Made by a program: the position numbers and the translations under genes. From NCBI GenBank assembly GCA_963717375.1, contig OY970329.1:930001-994000 (forward strand): 64,000 nt of DNA, in the 5' to 3' direction. Below are positions 26,979 through 35,508 of this stretch, piece after piece. This DNA comes from VRUE01 sp963717375. Its GTDB lineage: Bacteria > Actinomycetota > Thermoleophilia > Solirubrobacterales > 70-9. Position 1 is the stretch's first letter, and every line of letters starts with the position of its first letter. A model generated the notes under the pieces. That model was not told the DNA's origin. It was given only the letters and a program-made list of their open reading frames with translations, and did no database searches.

Positions 26979-28216
26979 TGTGAGGCGGGCATTCCGGCGC
27001 CGCCGGCTAGTGGGTTGAGGTCGGCGAGCATCTCGACGAGGCGCGGCTCGGGCTCTTCGTCGTCGATCACGATGGCGGTCCCAGGCCAAGCGTGGTGCAA
27101 GTAGCGGGCGTAGGCCTGGCGTGAGCTGAGGTCGGGCTCGTAGATCCAGGAGCCGGTGTTCCAGTAGCGGGTGCGCGAATCCTTACTCGACTGAACGCAG
27201 GCGAGGGGCTGGTGAGTATGGGCGAAGACGATCCGCTCGGCCTCCTTGTTCCAGTCGAGGTTGGCGACCACCTGGGCGAACGCCTCGAGCGCGTGCTCGG
27301 AGGGGTCGCTGGGCGAGATCACCGATGCGGCCGGATAGGCCGGGTGCGGCCAGGCTGCCTGGGGCACCGGCTGCTCGCGCCGCTGCCGCTCCGTCTCGGC
27401 TCGCACGACGGAGTCGTAGTGCTCCTCGCTTGGCAGCGGTACCGGCGCGGCTCCATCGCCGACGCCGCGGTCGCGCAGCTCGGCGGCGAGTCGCTTGGCG
27501 CCGCGAACGGGCAGGCCGAGGGTCGAGGCCACGCGCCCGGCCCGCTGCACGGCCCGGAAGACGTTCTGCTGGGCGTGGGTGCCATGCGGCATCTGCGCCG
27601 CGATGTAGAGCCACTCGGTGAGCAGCGTGATCGTCGACTCGTAGTCCTCGATCGTCTTCGGCTCCTCCGGCCCGCCCGTCGCAATGCCCCAGAGCACTCT
27701 GGTCAACAGCCGGTCGCCGCGCGAGCCGGACAGCCGCGCGTGCGGGTCCAGGTAGTGACCGTGGGTGCAGAGCACGCCGGCGAAGTTGTAGGTCGGGTAG
27801 GCGATCTCAACCTCCACCCCGGGCAGGCACCGGGCGAGGAAGGAGCGGAAATAGCCGGGCCCTGGGCCAGCCGAGTCGGCCGGCTCGCCGGTGACAAGCG
27901 GAGAGCGCCCGGCGGCGAGCTGCGCCTCGAGTCTGTTCTCGAAGTCGCGGTGGACCAGATGGTGGTCGTGATTGCCGGCGAGGAAGACGAGGCGCTTGCC
28001 GGCCAGGTTCTCGGCGATCAGCCTCAGCAGACCGTCCGAAGCGTCGACCGCCTCGCCGACCGAGCCGAAGAGAAAGTCGAAAAGATCACCGAGGAAGATC
28101 AGCTCATCGATCCCCTCCAGTTGGGGCGCCAGCCGCTCGAGGAAGAACTCCTCGCGAAGCAGGTCCCGGCCCGTCCAGGCGCCGAAGTGGGTGTCGGATA
28201 TGACGAGCGCCCGCAT
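26975..28216 (-). CDS. Metallophosphoesterase
   Basis: 413 residues from ATG at 28216 (MRALVISDTHFGAWTGRDLL). The calcineurin-like metal motifs are in order: DTHFG, FLGDLFDFLFG (GDxxD), LAGNHDHH (GNHD), CTHGHYLDPHA (GH) and FAHTHQPL (GHxH variant). The mid-region between the GH and last motif is enlarged, with an Ala/Arg-rich insertion. Related proteins include UDP-2,3-diacylglucosamine hydrolase-like enzymes, but the substrate here is unknown. A downstream small gene is translationally coupled. Confidence 0.85.
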   Translation of the reverse strand: MRALVISDTHFGAWTGRDLLREEFFLERLAPQLEGIDELIFLGDLFDFLFGSVGEAVDASDGLLRLIAENLAGKRLVFLAGNHDHHLVHRDFENRLEAQLAAGRSPLVTGEPADSAGPGPGYFRSFLARCLPGVEVEIAYPTYNFAGVLCTHGHYLDPHARLSGSRGDRLLTRVLWGIATGGPEEPKTIEDYESTITLLTEWLYIAAQMPHGTHAQQNVFRAVQRAGRVASTLGLPVRGAKRLAAELRDRGVGDGAAPVPLPSEEHYDSVVRAETERQRREQPVPQAAWPHPAYPAASVISPSDPSEHALEAFAQVVANLDWNKEAERIVFAHTHQPLACVQSSKDSRTRYWNTGSWIYEPDLSSRQAYARYLHHAWPGTAIVIDDEEPEPRLVEMLADLNPLAGGAGMPASQ

Positions 28217-28273
28217 GCGGGGCGAGACTATCCGCACGCGGTCGGCCAAGCGCAAATTCTCAGATCCCGACCC

Positions 28274-29161
28274 TCAGGCCTCAACCTCCACCCTGCTGCT
28301 GCGCCAAGTCGGCACCTGGAAGGCAACCTCGAAGCCGACCCGTTCAAGGGACTCGCGGTCGATCACGGCTGGCCCATGCCCGGCGTCGGTGACCGCGATC
28401 ATGTCGCACCCCGCTGCCGCGGCCTCTTGGATGCAGCGATTCAGCAAGGCGACTTGGCCTGCGCCCTCTCGGAGTTCAGACGGCCGCGATGCAAATGCCA
28501 GGGTGGCCACCCCTGAATCGACGTGCATAGCCGCATAGGCAAGGGGTTCGTCATTGTCAACCGCTCCATAGCTGCGCCAGACCTCATGGTTCTCGGTCAG
28601 CAGGCAGGTAAAGAACGACGTTCCCCCGCTTGGCAACCTCAGGCTCTCAGCCAGATGTTCCGGAAACCAGTCGTCCCAATCGTTCCAGTCCAGTACTTCG
28701 ATCCCGGCCGGTGAGACAACACGTGGCGGAGAAGTGTCGCGGACGAACCTTGCAGGGCCCGGCCCGCGAACAGCTCCGCGCTCCTGAAGCCAGCGCTCTG
28801 CAGATGCACTGCAGGGCAAGCCCGGGATGACCGGGACACGGTAGTCGACGCCGAAACCCTCGGCGAGCCCGCCCCATGCGGGCAGGGGACGGGTCTCGAG
28901 CCACGCAACTGCATTCGCCAGGTGACCATGCTCGACGGCTCCAGCCTCGCTGCTACCGAGGACTAAGTTGCACCCGAGCTCGGACGAATCCTCGGCCATG
29001 CACGCGGCCCAAATTGGGCCGAATCGCACCATGTCTAGCCCGCATTCATCCCACATGGAGAAGGGGGCTTGCTTCCACAAGGACGTCCAGAACGCCTTCT
29101 CGCCAACCGAGAGCCGAAGTCGGTCCGAGATCCTCATCCTTCTGCTTGCTTCAGTCATCAT
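28274..29161 (-). CDS. GNAT-family N-acetyltransferase-like protein
   Basis: 295 residues. The C-terminal half looks like a GNAT domain: PLAYAAMHVDSGVATLAFASRPSELREGAGQVALLNRCIQEAAAAGCDMIAV, where the segment before LNRCIQEA is the acetyl-CoA-binding turn. The N-terminal half (EKAFWTSLWKQAPFSMWDECGLD) is less clear and could be a degenerate second GNAT fold. Substrate unknown. The promoter region behind it (29162-29251) is unusually A/T-rich for this genome, and the gene is somewhat less GC-biased than its neighbours, so transfer is possible. Confidence 0.65.
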   Translation of the reverse strand: MMTEASRRMRISDRLRLSVGEKAFWTSLWKQAPFSMWDECGLDMVRFGPIWAACMAEDSSELGCNLVLGSSEAGAVEHGHLANAVAWLETRPLPAWGGLAEGFGVDYRVPVIPGLPCSASAERWLQERGAVRGPGPARFVRDTSPPRVVSPAGIEVLDWNDWDDWFPEHLAESLRLPSGGTSFFTCLLTENHEVWRSYGAVDNDEPLAYAAMHVDSGVATLAFASRPSELREGAGQVALLNRCIQEAAAAGCDMIAVTDAGHGPAVIDRESLERVGFEVAFQVPTWRSSRVEVEA

Positions 29162-29251
29162 TTTGCGTCCTCATACTAGGAAACCCAAAAGATTTAGATT
29201 GGTACCAAAAGATATCCAGCTGCGCCCGAGGAAGCGGTACAAATCTCCCAG

Positions 29252-30703
29252 CTAAGGATTCGGCCGACGGAGCAGAACCCGCATCTCGAGGCCGCCCCGC
29301 GGCGAGAGCGTCGGCATCTGGCGCGCGGTCATCGTGCGGCCCGGCATCGCATCGAGCCGCAGGCGCTGCAGCAGCATCGTCGCCACCAGCTTCACCTCGA
29401 TCTGGCCGAAGCGCTTGCCGATGCAAATCCGCCGGCCGCCGCCGAAGGGGACGTAGGCGCCGCGCGGCAGCGCCGCCTTGCGCTCGCGGCTGAAGCGCTC
29501 GGGGATGAACGCCTCGGGCTCGGGAAAGACCGCCGGCAGGCGGTGGCTGGCCCAGGAGCAGTAGTTGACGTAGGCACCGCGGGTGACGCGATGGCCGTTG
29601 AACTCGAAATCGCGGACGGCGCGGCGGGGGCCGATCCAGGCCGGCGGGTAGAGCCGCAGGACCTCGTCGAGGACCATCTCGAGATAGGGCATCTCGCGCT
29701 CGAGCCGGTCGATGTCCGGAGCCTCGCCACCGAGCACGCGGTCCTGCTCCTCGCAGAGTTTGGCGACGACATCGGGGTGGCGCGCCAGCTCGTGCATCAT
29801 GAAGGTCAGGGTCGAGGTCGAGGTGTCGTGGCCGGCGAACATCAGGGTCATCACCTGGTCGCGGACCTCCTTGTCGGTGAAGCCCTCCCCCGCCTCGTCG
29901 CGCACGCCAACCAGGAGGCTGAGGATGTCCATCCTCTCCGGGTCGGGCTCGCCCCGGCGCTGCTCGATCTCGCCGTAGACGATCTCGTCGAGGACGGCAC
30001 GCGACGCCACCATCTTCGACCAGGGTGAGCCGGGCCCGCGCAGCAGGCGCAGGTGGAAGTCGGTGCCGTAGAAGCCAAGCGCCCGCTCGAAGTGCTCCGC
30101 CGCGGCGGCCCCCTTTCCGGCTTCGTCGGGGTCGAGCCCCAGCAGGGCGCGCATCGCGATCCGCATCGCCACGCCGCGCATCCACTCGTAGACGTCGACG
30201 ACCTCGCCCTGCTGCAGCCGCCCGATCGCGGGCGTCGCCTCGGCAATCATCGCCGCCACCGACGCCGCCACCTGCTCGCGGTGGAAGGCGGGCATCATGA
30301 TCTCGCGGGCGCGGTCGTGGTAGTCGCCGTCGATCGTCAACAGGCCGTCGCCGAGCAGCGGGATCAGGTCGCCGAAGCTCGACTCGCGCCAGTGGAAGTT
30401 CTCCGGGTGGGCGACGGTGATGAAGTGGTTCGCCTCGGGGCCGAGCATGAAGATCACCGGGTGATGCAGAAGCCGGGCGCTGAAGATCGGCCCGTGCTCC
30501 TCGTAGAGGGAGAGCAACAGCGGCAGCGGGTCGCGCGCCGCCTGCAGGGTGCGGCCGAAGCTGAAGCTCTGCGGCCCGGGCGGATAGGTGCCGCGACTGC
30601 GGACTTTGACCTCGGCCCGGGCGTCATCGAGGACGCGCACCACCGGGTTGGCGCTGAGCTGCTTCGGCGGCGGCACCCGCCGCGAGGAGGTCCCTGTCGA
30701 CAT
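29252..30703 (-). CDS. Cytochrome P450
   Basis: 483 residues from ATG at 30703. P450 signatures in order: I-helix TLMFAGHDTSTSTLTFMMHEL (oxygen-binding AGHDTS), K-helix ExxR in EVLRLYPP with its upstream glutamate, the PERFSRER meander, and the haem loop PFGGGRRICIGKRFGQIE with the cysteine ligand. It is a soluble bacterial type and needs ferredoxin and reductase partners not seen nearby. Substrate unknown. A perfect 12-bp inverted repeat lies immediately upstream. Confidence 0.94.
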   Translation of the reverse strand: MSTGTSSRRVPPPKQLSANPVVRVLDDARAEVKVRSRGTYPPGPQSFSFGRTLQAARDPLPLLLSLYEEHGPIFSARLLHHPVIFMLGPEANHFITVAHPENFHWRESSFGDLIPLLGDGLLTIDGDYHDRAREIMMPAFHREQVAASVAAMIAEATPAIGRLQQGEVVDVYEWMRGVAMRIAMRALLGLDPDEAGKGAAAAEHFERALGFYGTDFHLRLLRGPGSPWSKMVASRAVLDEIVYGEIEQRRGEPDPERMDILSLLVGVRDEAGEGFTDKEVRDQVMTLMFAGHDTSTSTLTFMMHELARHPDVVAKLCEEQDRVLGGEAPDIDRLEREMPYLEMVLDEVLRLYPPAWIGPRRAVRDFEFNGHRVTRGAYVNYCSWASHRLPAVFPEPEAFIPERFSRERKAALPRGAYVPFGGGRRICIGKRFGQIEVKLVATMLLQRLRLDAMPGRTMTARQMPTLSPRGGLEMRVLLRRPNP

Positions 30704-30711
30704 CGGGCTGA

Positions 30712-30739
30712 TAGTAGTTGGCTGACTAGCCAACTACTA
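30712..30739. promoter_or_regulatory. Operator-like inverted repeat upstream of the P450 gene
   Basis: TAGTAGTTGGCT (30712-30723) is perfectly inverted at 30728-30739 around a 4-base GACT centre. It starts 8 bases upstream of the P450 ATG and ends 7 bases before the rlmN stop. Arm length and spacing fit a TetR-type operator. No T run follows, so a terminator is less likely. No regulator gene is adjacent; the nearest TetR gene is at 34182. Confidence 0.55.
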
Positions 30740-30746
30740 GCGGTGA

Positions 30747-31724
30747 CTAAGCGTTGGCCGCGAGCTGGCCGCAGGCGGCGTCGATGTCGCGGCCGCGGGT
30801 GAGGCGCACGGTGGCGGTGAGGCGATGCTCGGCGAGGATCGCGCGGAAGCGCTCGATCTGCTCCGGCGGCGAGCCGTCGTAGGCGCCGGTCGGGTTGTAG
30901 GGAATGAGGTTGACCTTGTAGACGCGTGAGTCGAGCAGGGCGGCGAGCTGGCGGGCGTGCTCGGGGCGATCGTTGACCCTGTCCAGCATCACGTACTCGA
31001 CAAAGACCTTGCGACGGCGGCGGGCGCGGTAACGCTCGCAGGCGGCAAGCACCTCGGCAAGCGGGTAGCGGTCGTTGACCGGCATCAGCTGCGAGCGCAG
31101 ACCGTCGTTGGGAGCGTGCAGGGAGAGCGCCAGGCTGACCGGCATCTCGCACTCGGTGAGGGCATCGATCCCCGGCACCCAGCCGACCGTGGAGATCGCC
31201 GTGCGGCGGTGGGTGACGCCGAGCTCGGGCAGCCGCTCGCAGGCGGCGAGGACCGCGTCAAGGTTCATCGTCGGCTCGCCCATGCCCATGAAGACGACGT
31301 GGTCGATCACTTCGGTGCGCCGGAAGTGCAGCGCCTGGTCGAGGATCTCGTCGGCGCTGAGGTTGCGGCCGAACTTCATCTTGCCGGTGGCGCAGAAAGA
31401 ACAGGTCAGCGGGCAACCCGACTGCGAGGAGAGGCAGACCGAGCGACGGCCGTCGCGGAAGCGCATCAGCACAGCCTCGATTGGGCGCCCGTCGCCGGTG
31501 TGGAAGAGCGCCTTGACGGTGCCGTCCTCGGAATGGGCCTCGGCTTGGAGGGCAAGCGTGGAGAGCGGCACCGCCGCCGTAAGGCCCTCGCGCAAAGCCG
31601 CCGGCAGGTTGGTCATCTCCTCGTAGGACTGGGCTCCGCGCGCCACCCACTCCCAAACCTGGGAGGCGCGATAGGCGGGCTGGCCGGCATCGGCAAGCGT
31701 GCTCTCGAGCAGGGCGCGATCCAT
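30747..31724 (-). CDS. rlmN: Dual-specificity 23S rRNA/tRNA adenine-C2 methyltransferase
   Basis: 325 residues, radical-SAM enzyme that methylates A2503 of 23S rRNA and A37 of some tRNAs. The cluster cysteines are C104, C108 and C111 in CPLTCSFCATG, inside the hallmark CLSSQSGC. HVVFMGMGEPTMNLDAVLAAC is the SAM/GEPT motif, ISTVGWVPGI and SLALSLHAPNDGLRSQLMPVN follow. The C-terminal mechanistic cysteine is C318 in DIDAACGQL. Adjacent P450 is probably an unrelated neighbour. Confidence 0.96.
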   Translation of the reverse strand: MDRALLESTLADAGQPAYRASQVWEWVARGAQSYEEMTNLPAALREGLTAAVPLSTLALQAEAHSEDGTVKALFHTGDGRPIEAVLMRFRDGRRSVCLSSQSGCPLTCSFCATGKMKFGRNLSADEILDQALHFRRTEVIDHVVFMGMGEPTMNLDAVLAACERLPELGVTHRRTAISTVGWVPGIDALTECEMPVSLALSLHAPNDGLRSQLMPVNDRYPLAEVLAACERYRARRRRKVFVEYVMLDRVNDRPEHARQLAALLDSRVYKVNLIPYNPTGAYDGSPPEQIERFRAILAEHRLTATVRLTRGRDIDAACGQLAANA

Positions 31725-31780
31725 GGGCCGAGTGTACGGGCGCAGAGCACGCTGTTGGAGCGAGTAGATTCGACAAGCGG

Positions 31781-32617
31781 ATGAGCGGCCAAGCCGAACG
31801 AGCCGAGAGGTTCAAGGCCCTGCACGAGGGCCCGGAGCTCTTGCTCATCCCCAACCCGTGGGACCCGGGCTCGGCGAAGCTGCTCGCCTCGCTTGGCTTC
31901 AAGGCGCTGGCGACGACGAGCGGCGGCGCGGCGGCGACACTGGGGCGGCTGGACGGATCGATGGAGCTGGAGGAGACGATCGCAAGCGCCGCGGCGATCG
32001 TCGAGGCGACCGACCTGCCGGTCTCCGCCGATCTCGAGAACGGATTCGCAGACGACGCGGCAGGGGTTGCCGAGACGATGCGGCTGGCCATCGACGCCGG
32101 CCTGGCGGGGGCCTCGATCGAGGACTACACGAGGAGCGAGGAAAAGCTCTACGACGTCGGTGTCGCCAGCGAGCGGGTCGCGGCTGCGGCCGAGGCCGCC
32201 CACAACGGTCCGTCGCGGCTGGTCCTCACGGCCCGTGCCGAGAATCACCTGTACGGCGTCACGGATCTCGCCGACACGATCGCCCGCCTGCAGGCCTACC
32301 AGGAGGCGGGAGCAGACGTCCTCTACGCGCCCGGCCTCACCCGGATCGAGGACATCGAGCAGGTCGTCAACTCCGTCGATCGGCCGGTCAACGTGCTCGG
32401 CCGTCCCGGCGCGCCTTCCGTGGCCGAGCTGGCCGCCGTCGGGGTCCGGCGCCTCTCAGTCGGCGGCGCCTTTGCCTACGCGGCCCTGGGCGCGGCGGTC
32501 GAGGCGGCGCGCGAACTGCTCGACGCAGGGACCTACAGCTACTTCGAGCGGGCTGGCCTCGGCCTGCAGGCCGCGCGCACGGCCTTCGCCGAGGCGCCCG
32601 AACGACCGGCGGACTAA
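31781..32617 (+). CDS. Isocitrate lyase / PEP mutase family protein
   Basis: 278 residues with a TIM-barrel of the ICL/PEPM superfamily. The opening LLIPNPWDPGSAKLLASLGFKALATTSGG and SADLENGF (metal-binding acidic residues) are typical, as are GASIEDYT and LTARAENHL. True isocitrate lyase's KKCGH catalytic motif is absent, so it is a PEP-mutase/carboxyvinyl-type or oxaloacetate-hydrolase-type member of unknown substrate. Diverges from rlmN with a 56-base gap. Confidence 0.82.
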   Translation: MSGQAERAERFKALHEGPELLLIPNPWDPGSAKLLASLGFKALATTSGGAAATLGRLDGSMELEETIASAAAIVEATDLPVSADLENGFADDAAGVAETMRLAIDAGLAGASIEDYTRSEEKLYDVGVASERVAAAAEAAHNGPSRLVLTARAENHLYGVTDLADTIARLQAYQEAGADVLYAPGLTRIEDIEQVVNSVDRPVNVLGRPGAPSVAELAAVGVRRLSVGGAFAYAALGAAVEAARELLDAGTYSYFERAGLGLQAARTAFAEAPERPAD

Positions 32618-32651
32618 CCACTGGAAACCCGCGGCGTCCGGCGCTGGCGGC

Positions 32652-33227
32652 TTAGCCGTGGATCTTCTCGCCCCGCTCCAGCATCGTGATGAACTTTCGC
32701 AGCCTTCGCTCTCGCGTCTCGGGCTTCTTCGCCTCCTGTAGTCGGTAGAGGATCGCGTAGCGATTGGCGCTGTCGAGCGTGGCAAAGAACTCGCGTGCGG
32801 GCTCATTGCGGTCGAGCTCAGCCCGCAGATCCTCGGGAACCTCGGCCGTGCGCTGGCCGGCGTAAGCCGCCTCCCAGCGGCCGTCGGCTTTGGCCGCCTC
32901 CACCTCAACCAGGCCGGCCGGGCGCATCGCGCCGGCGGCGATCAGCCCTTCCGCCTTCTCGCGATTGATCAGCGACCACTTGCCGCGTGGGCGACGCGGC
33001 GTGAAGCGCTGCAGGAAGTGCCGCTCGTCAAGGCCGCGCTTCTGGCTGTCGATCCAGCCGAAGCAGAGCGCCAGCTCCAGCGCCTCGGCATAGCTGACGC
33101 TCTCGACACCGGAGTCCTTCTTGGCGATCTTCAGCCAGAGCCCCGGCGAGCCGTCATGGTTCTTCTCGAGCCACGCCTCCAGGTCCGGAGGTGAGGCGAA
33201 GAGGAGTATCGGCAGGTCGTCCGCCAT
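32652..33227 (-). CDS. YdeI/OmpD-associated family protein
   Basis: 191 residues. LWLKIAKKDSGVESVSYAEALELALCFGWIDSQ is the family's core, and RFTPRRPRGKWSLINREKAEGLIAAG follows. The C-terminus (LDSANRYAILYRLQEAKKPETRERRLRKFITMLERGEK) is the repeated helical OmdA-type segment. Members are sometimes described as bacteriocin-protection proteins, but biochemical function is unclear. Cytoplasmic by sequence. Its ATG lies 25 bases from the end of the F420-type enzyme gene, which runs the same way. Confidence 0.8.
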   Translation of the reverse strand: MADDLPILLFASPPDLEAWLEKNHDGSPGLWLKIAKKDSGVESVSYAEALELALCFGWIDSQKRGLDERHFLQRFTPRRPRGKWSLINREKAEGLIAAGAMRPAGLVEVEAAKADGRWEAAYAGQRTAEVPEDLRAELDRNEPAREFFATLDSANRYAILYRLQEAKKPETRERRLRKFITMLERGEKIHG

Positions 33228-33252
33228 CGCCGCTCACCGCTACGCCGAGGCG

Positions 33253-34098
33253 TCAGAGACCCGCCGCGTCGGCGAGCAGGTCGACCTGAGCGGGATCACT
33301 CGAGGACGGGAAGAAGATCAGCTCATCGCAGCCGGCCTTCTCGAAAGCGGCCGTGTACTGCCGCACGGTGTCCGCGTCCTTCGCCGCGCTGGAGACGATG
33401 TAACCGGCCACTTCCTCGCCGAGGAAGGCGTAGTAGTCGGCCAGGTAGGCACGCGCGTCGTCCTCGGCGCCCTCACCCAGCGAGAAGTAGGCGAGCCCCA
33501 TCAAGCGCGGCTGACCATCGCGACCGGCCTTCGACCAGGCGGCCCGCGCCTTCGCGGCCATTTCGGCGTACTGGTCGGGCGGCGCTCCGCCCGCGATCCA
33601 GCCGTCGCCGAAGCGCGCCGCGCGCTCGAAGGAAGCATCGACGCTTCCGCCGACGACCAGGCCGGGTGCGCCCTCGAGCGAGGGTCCGATCTCCTCACCG
33701 GACCAGATCTCCTTGATCCGCTCCAGCGTCGCGTCGAGGCCGCGACCGCGGCCACTGAGCTCGACGCCGCTTGCCTGGTAGTCGTCCTCGCGGGCCCCGA
33801 GGCCAATCCCGAGCGTGAAGCGCCCTCCCGAGAGCGCGTTGAGGCTCAACGATTGCTTGGCAAGCTCGGTCGGGTTGGTGCGCAGCGGCCCTAGCAGCAC
33901 TGACGTGCAGAGGCCGATCCGCTCGGTCACTGCCGCCGCCGCAGCCAACGCCGTCAGCGGCTCATAGTTGTCGTAGACGACGCGGTCGATCGTTCCCAGG
34001 CTTGAAAATCCGCGGGCGTCGGCGCGGCGCGCCCACTCGACCAGCTGCGCTCCGGTGGTGCCGGGCACGGCATTGGGCAATCCGATCGCAACGTCCAT
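33253..34098 (-). CDS. LLM-class flavin/F420-dependent oxidoreductase
   Basis: 281 residues, luciferase-like TIM-barrel. IGLPNAVPGTTGAQLVEWARRADARGFSSLGTID is the opening, GLCTSVLLGPLRTNPTELAKQSLSLNALSGGRFTLGIGLG the central block, and ARFGDGWIAGG the phosphate-binding turn. Most actinobacterial members of this group use coenzyme F420. Substrate unknown. Upstream of it is the TetR regulator on the same strand, 83 bases away. Confidence 0.87.
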   Translation of the reverse strand: MDVAIGLPNAVPGTTGAQLVEWARRADARGFSSLGTIDRVVYDNYEPLTALAAAAAVTERIGLCTSVLLGPLRTNPTELAKQSLSLNALSGGRFTLGIGLGAREDDYQASGVELSGRGRGLDATLERIKEIWSGEEIGPSLEGAPGLVVGGSVDASFERAARFGDGWIAGGAPPDQYAEMAAKARAAWSKAGRDGQPRLMGLAYFSLGEGAEDDARAYLADYYAFLGEEVAGYIVSSAAKDADTVRQYTAAFEKAGCDELIFFPSSSDPAQVDLLADAAGL

Positions 34099-34181
34099 CT
34101 CGAGACCTCCATCAGCCGACGTTTTCCGGTGGCGCCAACCCTAGCGACGCCCAAACGCCGGCCAGAAAGGCCGTTCGCCAG

Positions 34182-34793
34182 CTAGGCTGAGAGCTCGCTG
34201 AGCAGGCGCTCGATCGCGGCGCGGGCGTAGTCGAAGACGACGCGGTCGCCGCTTAGCCGGAAGCGGGCGTTAACCCCCGTTGCGATCGCGTAAAGCTCGA
34301 AGGCGAAGCGATCCGGCTCCGCCGAGCCGGCGATCTTCGCTTGGCGAGCGAGCTCACCGAGCCAGGCGTCAAGGCCGGTGGCGATCGCGTCACGGACCGG
34401 GCCAGGCCGATCGTCGTACTCGGCCGAGGTCGCCGACCAGAAGCAGCCGCCCGAGAAAGTGCCGTCGTCGAGATAGGTGAGGCTGGACTGAGCCAGCGCA
34501 CGCAGGCGGGGCAGGCCCTCCTCCGCCCCCAGCGCCGGCTCGATCACCGCGACCCAGAAGCGCCGCGCGGCCGCGTCGACGGTCGCCAGCTGCAGCTCCT
34601 GCTTGGACCCGAAGTGGGCGAAGAGGCCGCTCTTGCTCATCTCCAGCTCGGAGGCGAGGTGGCCGATCGTCAACCCCTCAAGCCCCTCGACCGAAGCGAG
34701 GTCAACCGCGCGATCGAGGATCGCCGCCCTGGTCTCGGCCCCCTTGCTTTGCCCGGCCCCTGTATCGATGCGCGTATCTGTCGCCACTGCCAT
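34182..34793 (-). CDS. TetR-family transcriptional regulator
   Basis: 203 residues. The HTH (AILDRAVDLASVEGLEGLTIGHLASELEMSKSGLFAHFGSKQEL) matches TetR closely. The C-terminal ligand domain (LRALAQSSLTYLDDGTFSGGCFWSATSAEYDDRPGPVRDAI) resembles the TetR_C group. A perfect 20-bp palindrome 21 bases from its start is the likely operator and is shared with the divergent cupin gene. Ligand unknown. Confidence 0.93.
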   Translation of the reverse strand: MAVATDTRIDTGAGQSKGAETRAAILDRAVDLASVEGLEGLTIGHLASELEMSKSGLFAHFGSKQELQLATVDAAARRFWVAVIEPALGAEEGLPRLRALAQSSLTYLDDGTFSGGCFWSATSAEYDDRPGPVRDAIATGLDAWLGELARQAKIAGSAEPDRFAFELYAIATGVNARFRLSGDRVVFDYARAAIERLLSELSA

Positions 34794-34813
34794 AGCGCCA
34801 GAGACTACAGAAA

Positions 34814-34833
34814 AGCACGAACGTTCGTGCTTG
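34814..34833. promoter_or_regulatory. TetR operator candidate between the TetR and cupin genes
   Basis: AAGCACGAACGTTCGTGCTT is a perfect 20-bp palindrome in the 101-base divergent region. Size, symmetry and place fit autoregulation by the TetR protein and control of the cupin gene. The cupin gene has a strong AAGGAGGAG ribosome site at 34879-34887. Confidence 0.8.
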
Positions 34834-34894
34834 GATAAGGTGACGCCTCAGACCCTTCGGGGGACACCACTTCAATCAAGGAGGAGCAACAGTC

Positions 34895-35290
34895 ATGTCA
34901 GGCCACGCGGTGAAGAAGATCGATGAGATGGAGGCCGTCTACGGCGGCGCGTTCAAGCGCGCAAGGGCCGAGCTCGGCGTCGAATCGTTCGGCATGCAGA
35001 TCCTCGACCTGCCGCCCAGCTACGAGAACTACCCCGAGCACGACCACGAGCAGGACGGCCAGGAGGAGGTCTACGTGGCGCTCCGAGGCAGCGGCGAGAT
35101 CGAGATCGAGGGCGAGCGCTCTCCGCTCGACCAAGAGCACATCGCCCGGGTCGGCCCCGGCGTCAAGCGCAAGGTCTGGCCAGGAGCCGAGGGTGTGCGG
35201 CTGCTGATCATCGGCGGCGTGCCCGGCGGCTCCTACGACGCACCGGAAATCTCGGAGCTGGGCGTGCCGGACCCGATGGCCACCACCTGA
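34895..35290 (+). CDS. Cupin-domain protein
   Basis: 131 residues. The cupin metal motif is in YENYPEHDHEQDGQEEVYVALRG (His-x-His and Glu), with the second motif region DQEHIARVGPGVKRKVWPG, where the usual second histidine is replaced by Arg/Lys, so metal binding may be weak. The double-stranded beta-helix fold is clear. Substrate unknown. Divergent with the TetR gene and sharing its palindromic operator, it is the likely regulated target. Confidence 0.82.
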   Translation: MSGHAVKKIDEMEAVYGGAFKRARAELGVESFGMQILDLPPSYENYPEHDHEQDGQEEVYVALRGSGEIEIEGERSPLDQEHIARVGPGVKRKVWPGAEGVRLLIIGGVPGGSYDAPEISELGVPDPMATT

Positions 35291-35300
35291 GCCTCAGCTG

Positions 35301-35483
35301 TCAGTCGTCACCCCGGCGCGGCTCGTGACCGGGACAGGCGGCGACCGGGACCCGCGGGTAACGGGGATAGCGCGGGTCGGTTCGCGAGCGCAGGCAAAGC
35401 GAGAAGACCGACCCGCGCGTGTTTGGCACCAGCTGCTGGTGAACGCAGCTGTCGCATAGTCCGAAACTCTGCCTCTTGCTCAT
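35301..35483 (-). CDS. Small cysteine-containing protein, unknown
   Basis: 60 residues: MSKRQSFGLCDSCVHQQ, with C10 and C13 as a CxxC, then C30 and C50 (AACPGHEP). Four cysteines could bind zinc or an iron-sulfur cluster. Conserved-looking basic/proline segment RTDPRYPRYPRVPV. Its start is 25 bases from the divergent recD2 start. Too short for firm family assignment, but the cysteine spacing and codon use suggest a real gene. Confidence 0.55.
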   Translation of the reverse strand: MSKRQSFGLCDSCVHQQLVPNTRGSVFSLCLRSRTDPRYPRYPRVPVAACPGHEPRRGDD

Positions 35484-35508
35484 CTTGGGCAGAGGCTAGC
35501 TTTGGGGT

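Noticed and set aside
31781..32617. Isocitrate lyase of the glyoxylate shunt
   Set aside because: Too short and lacks the KKCGH catalytic motif; assigned only to the broader PEP-mutase family.
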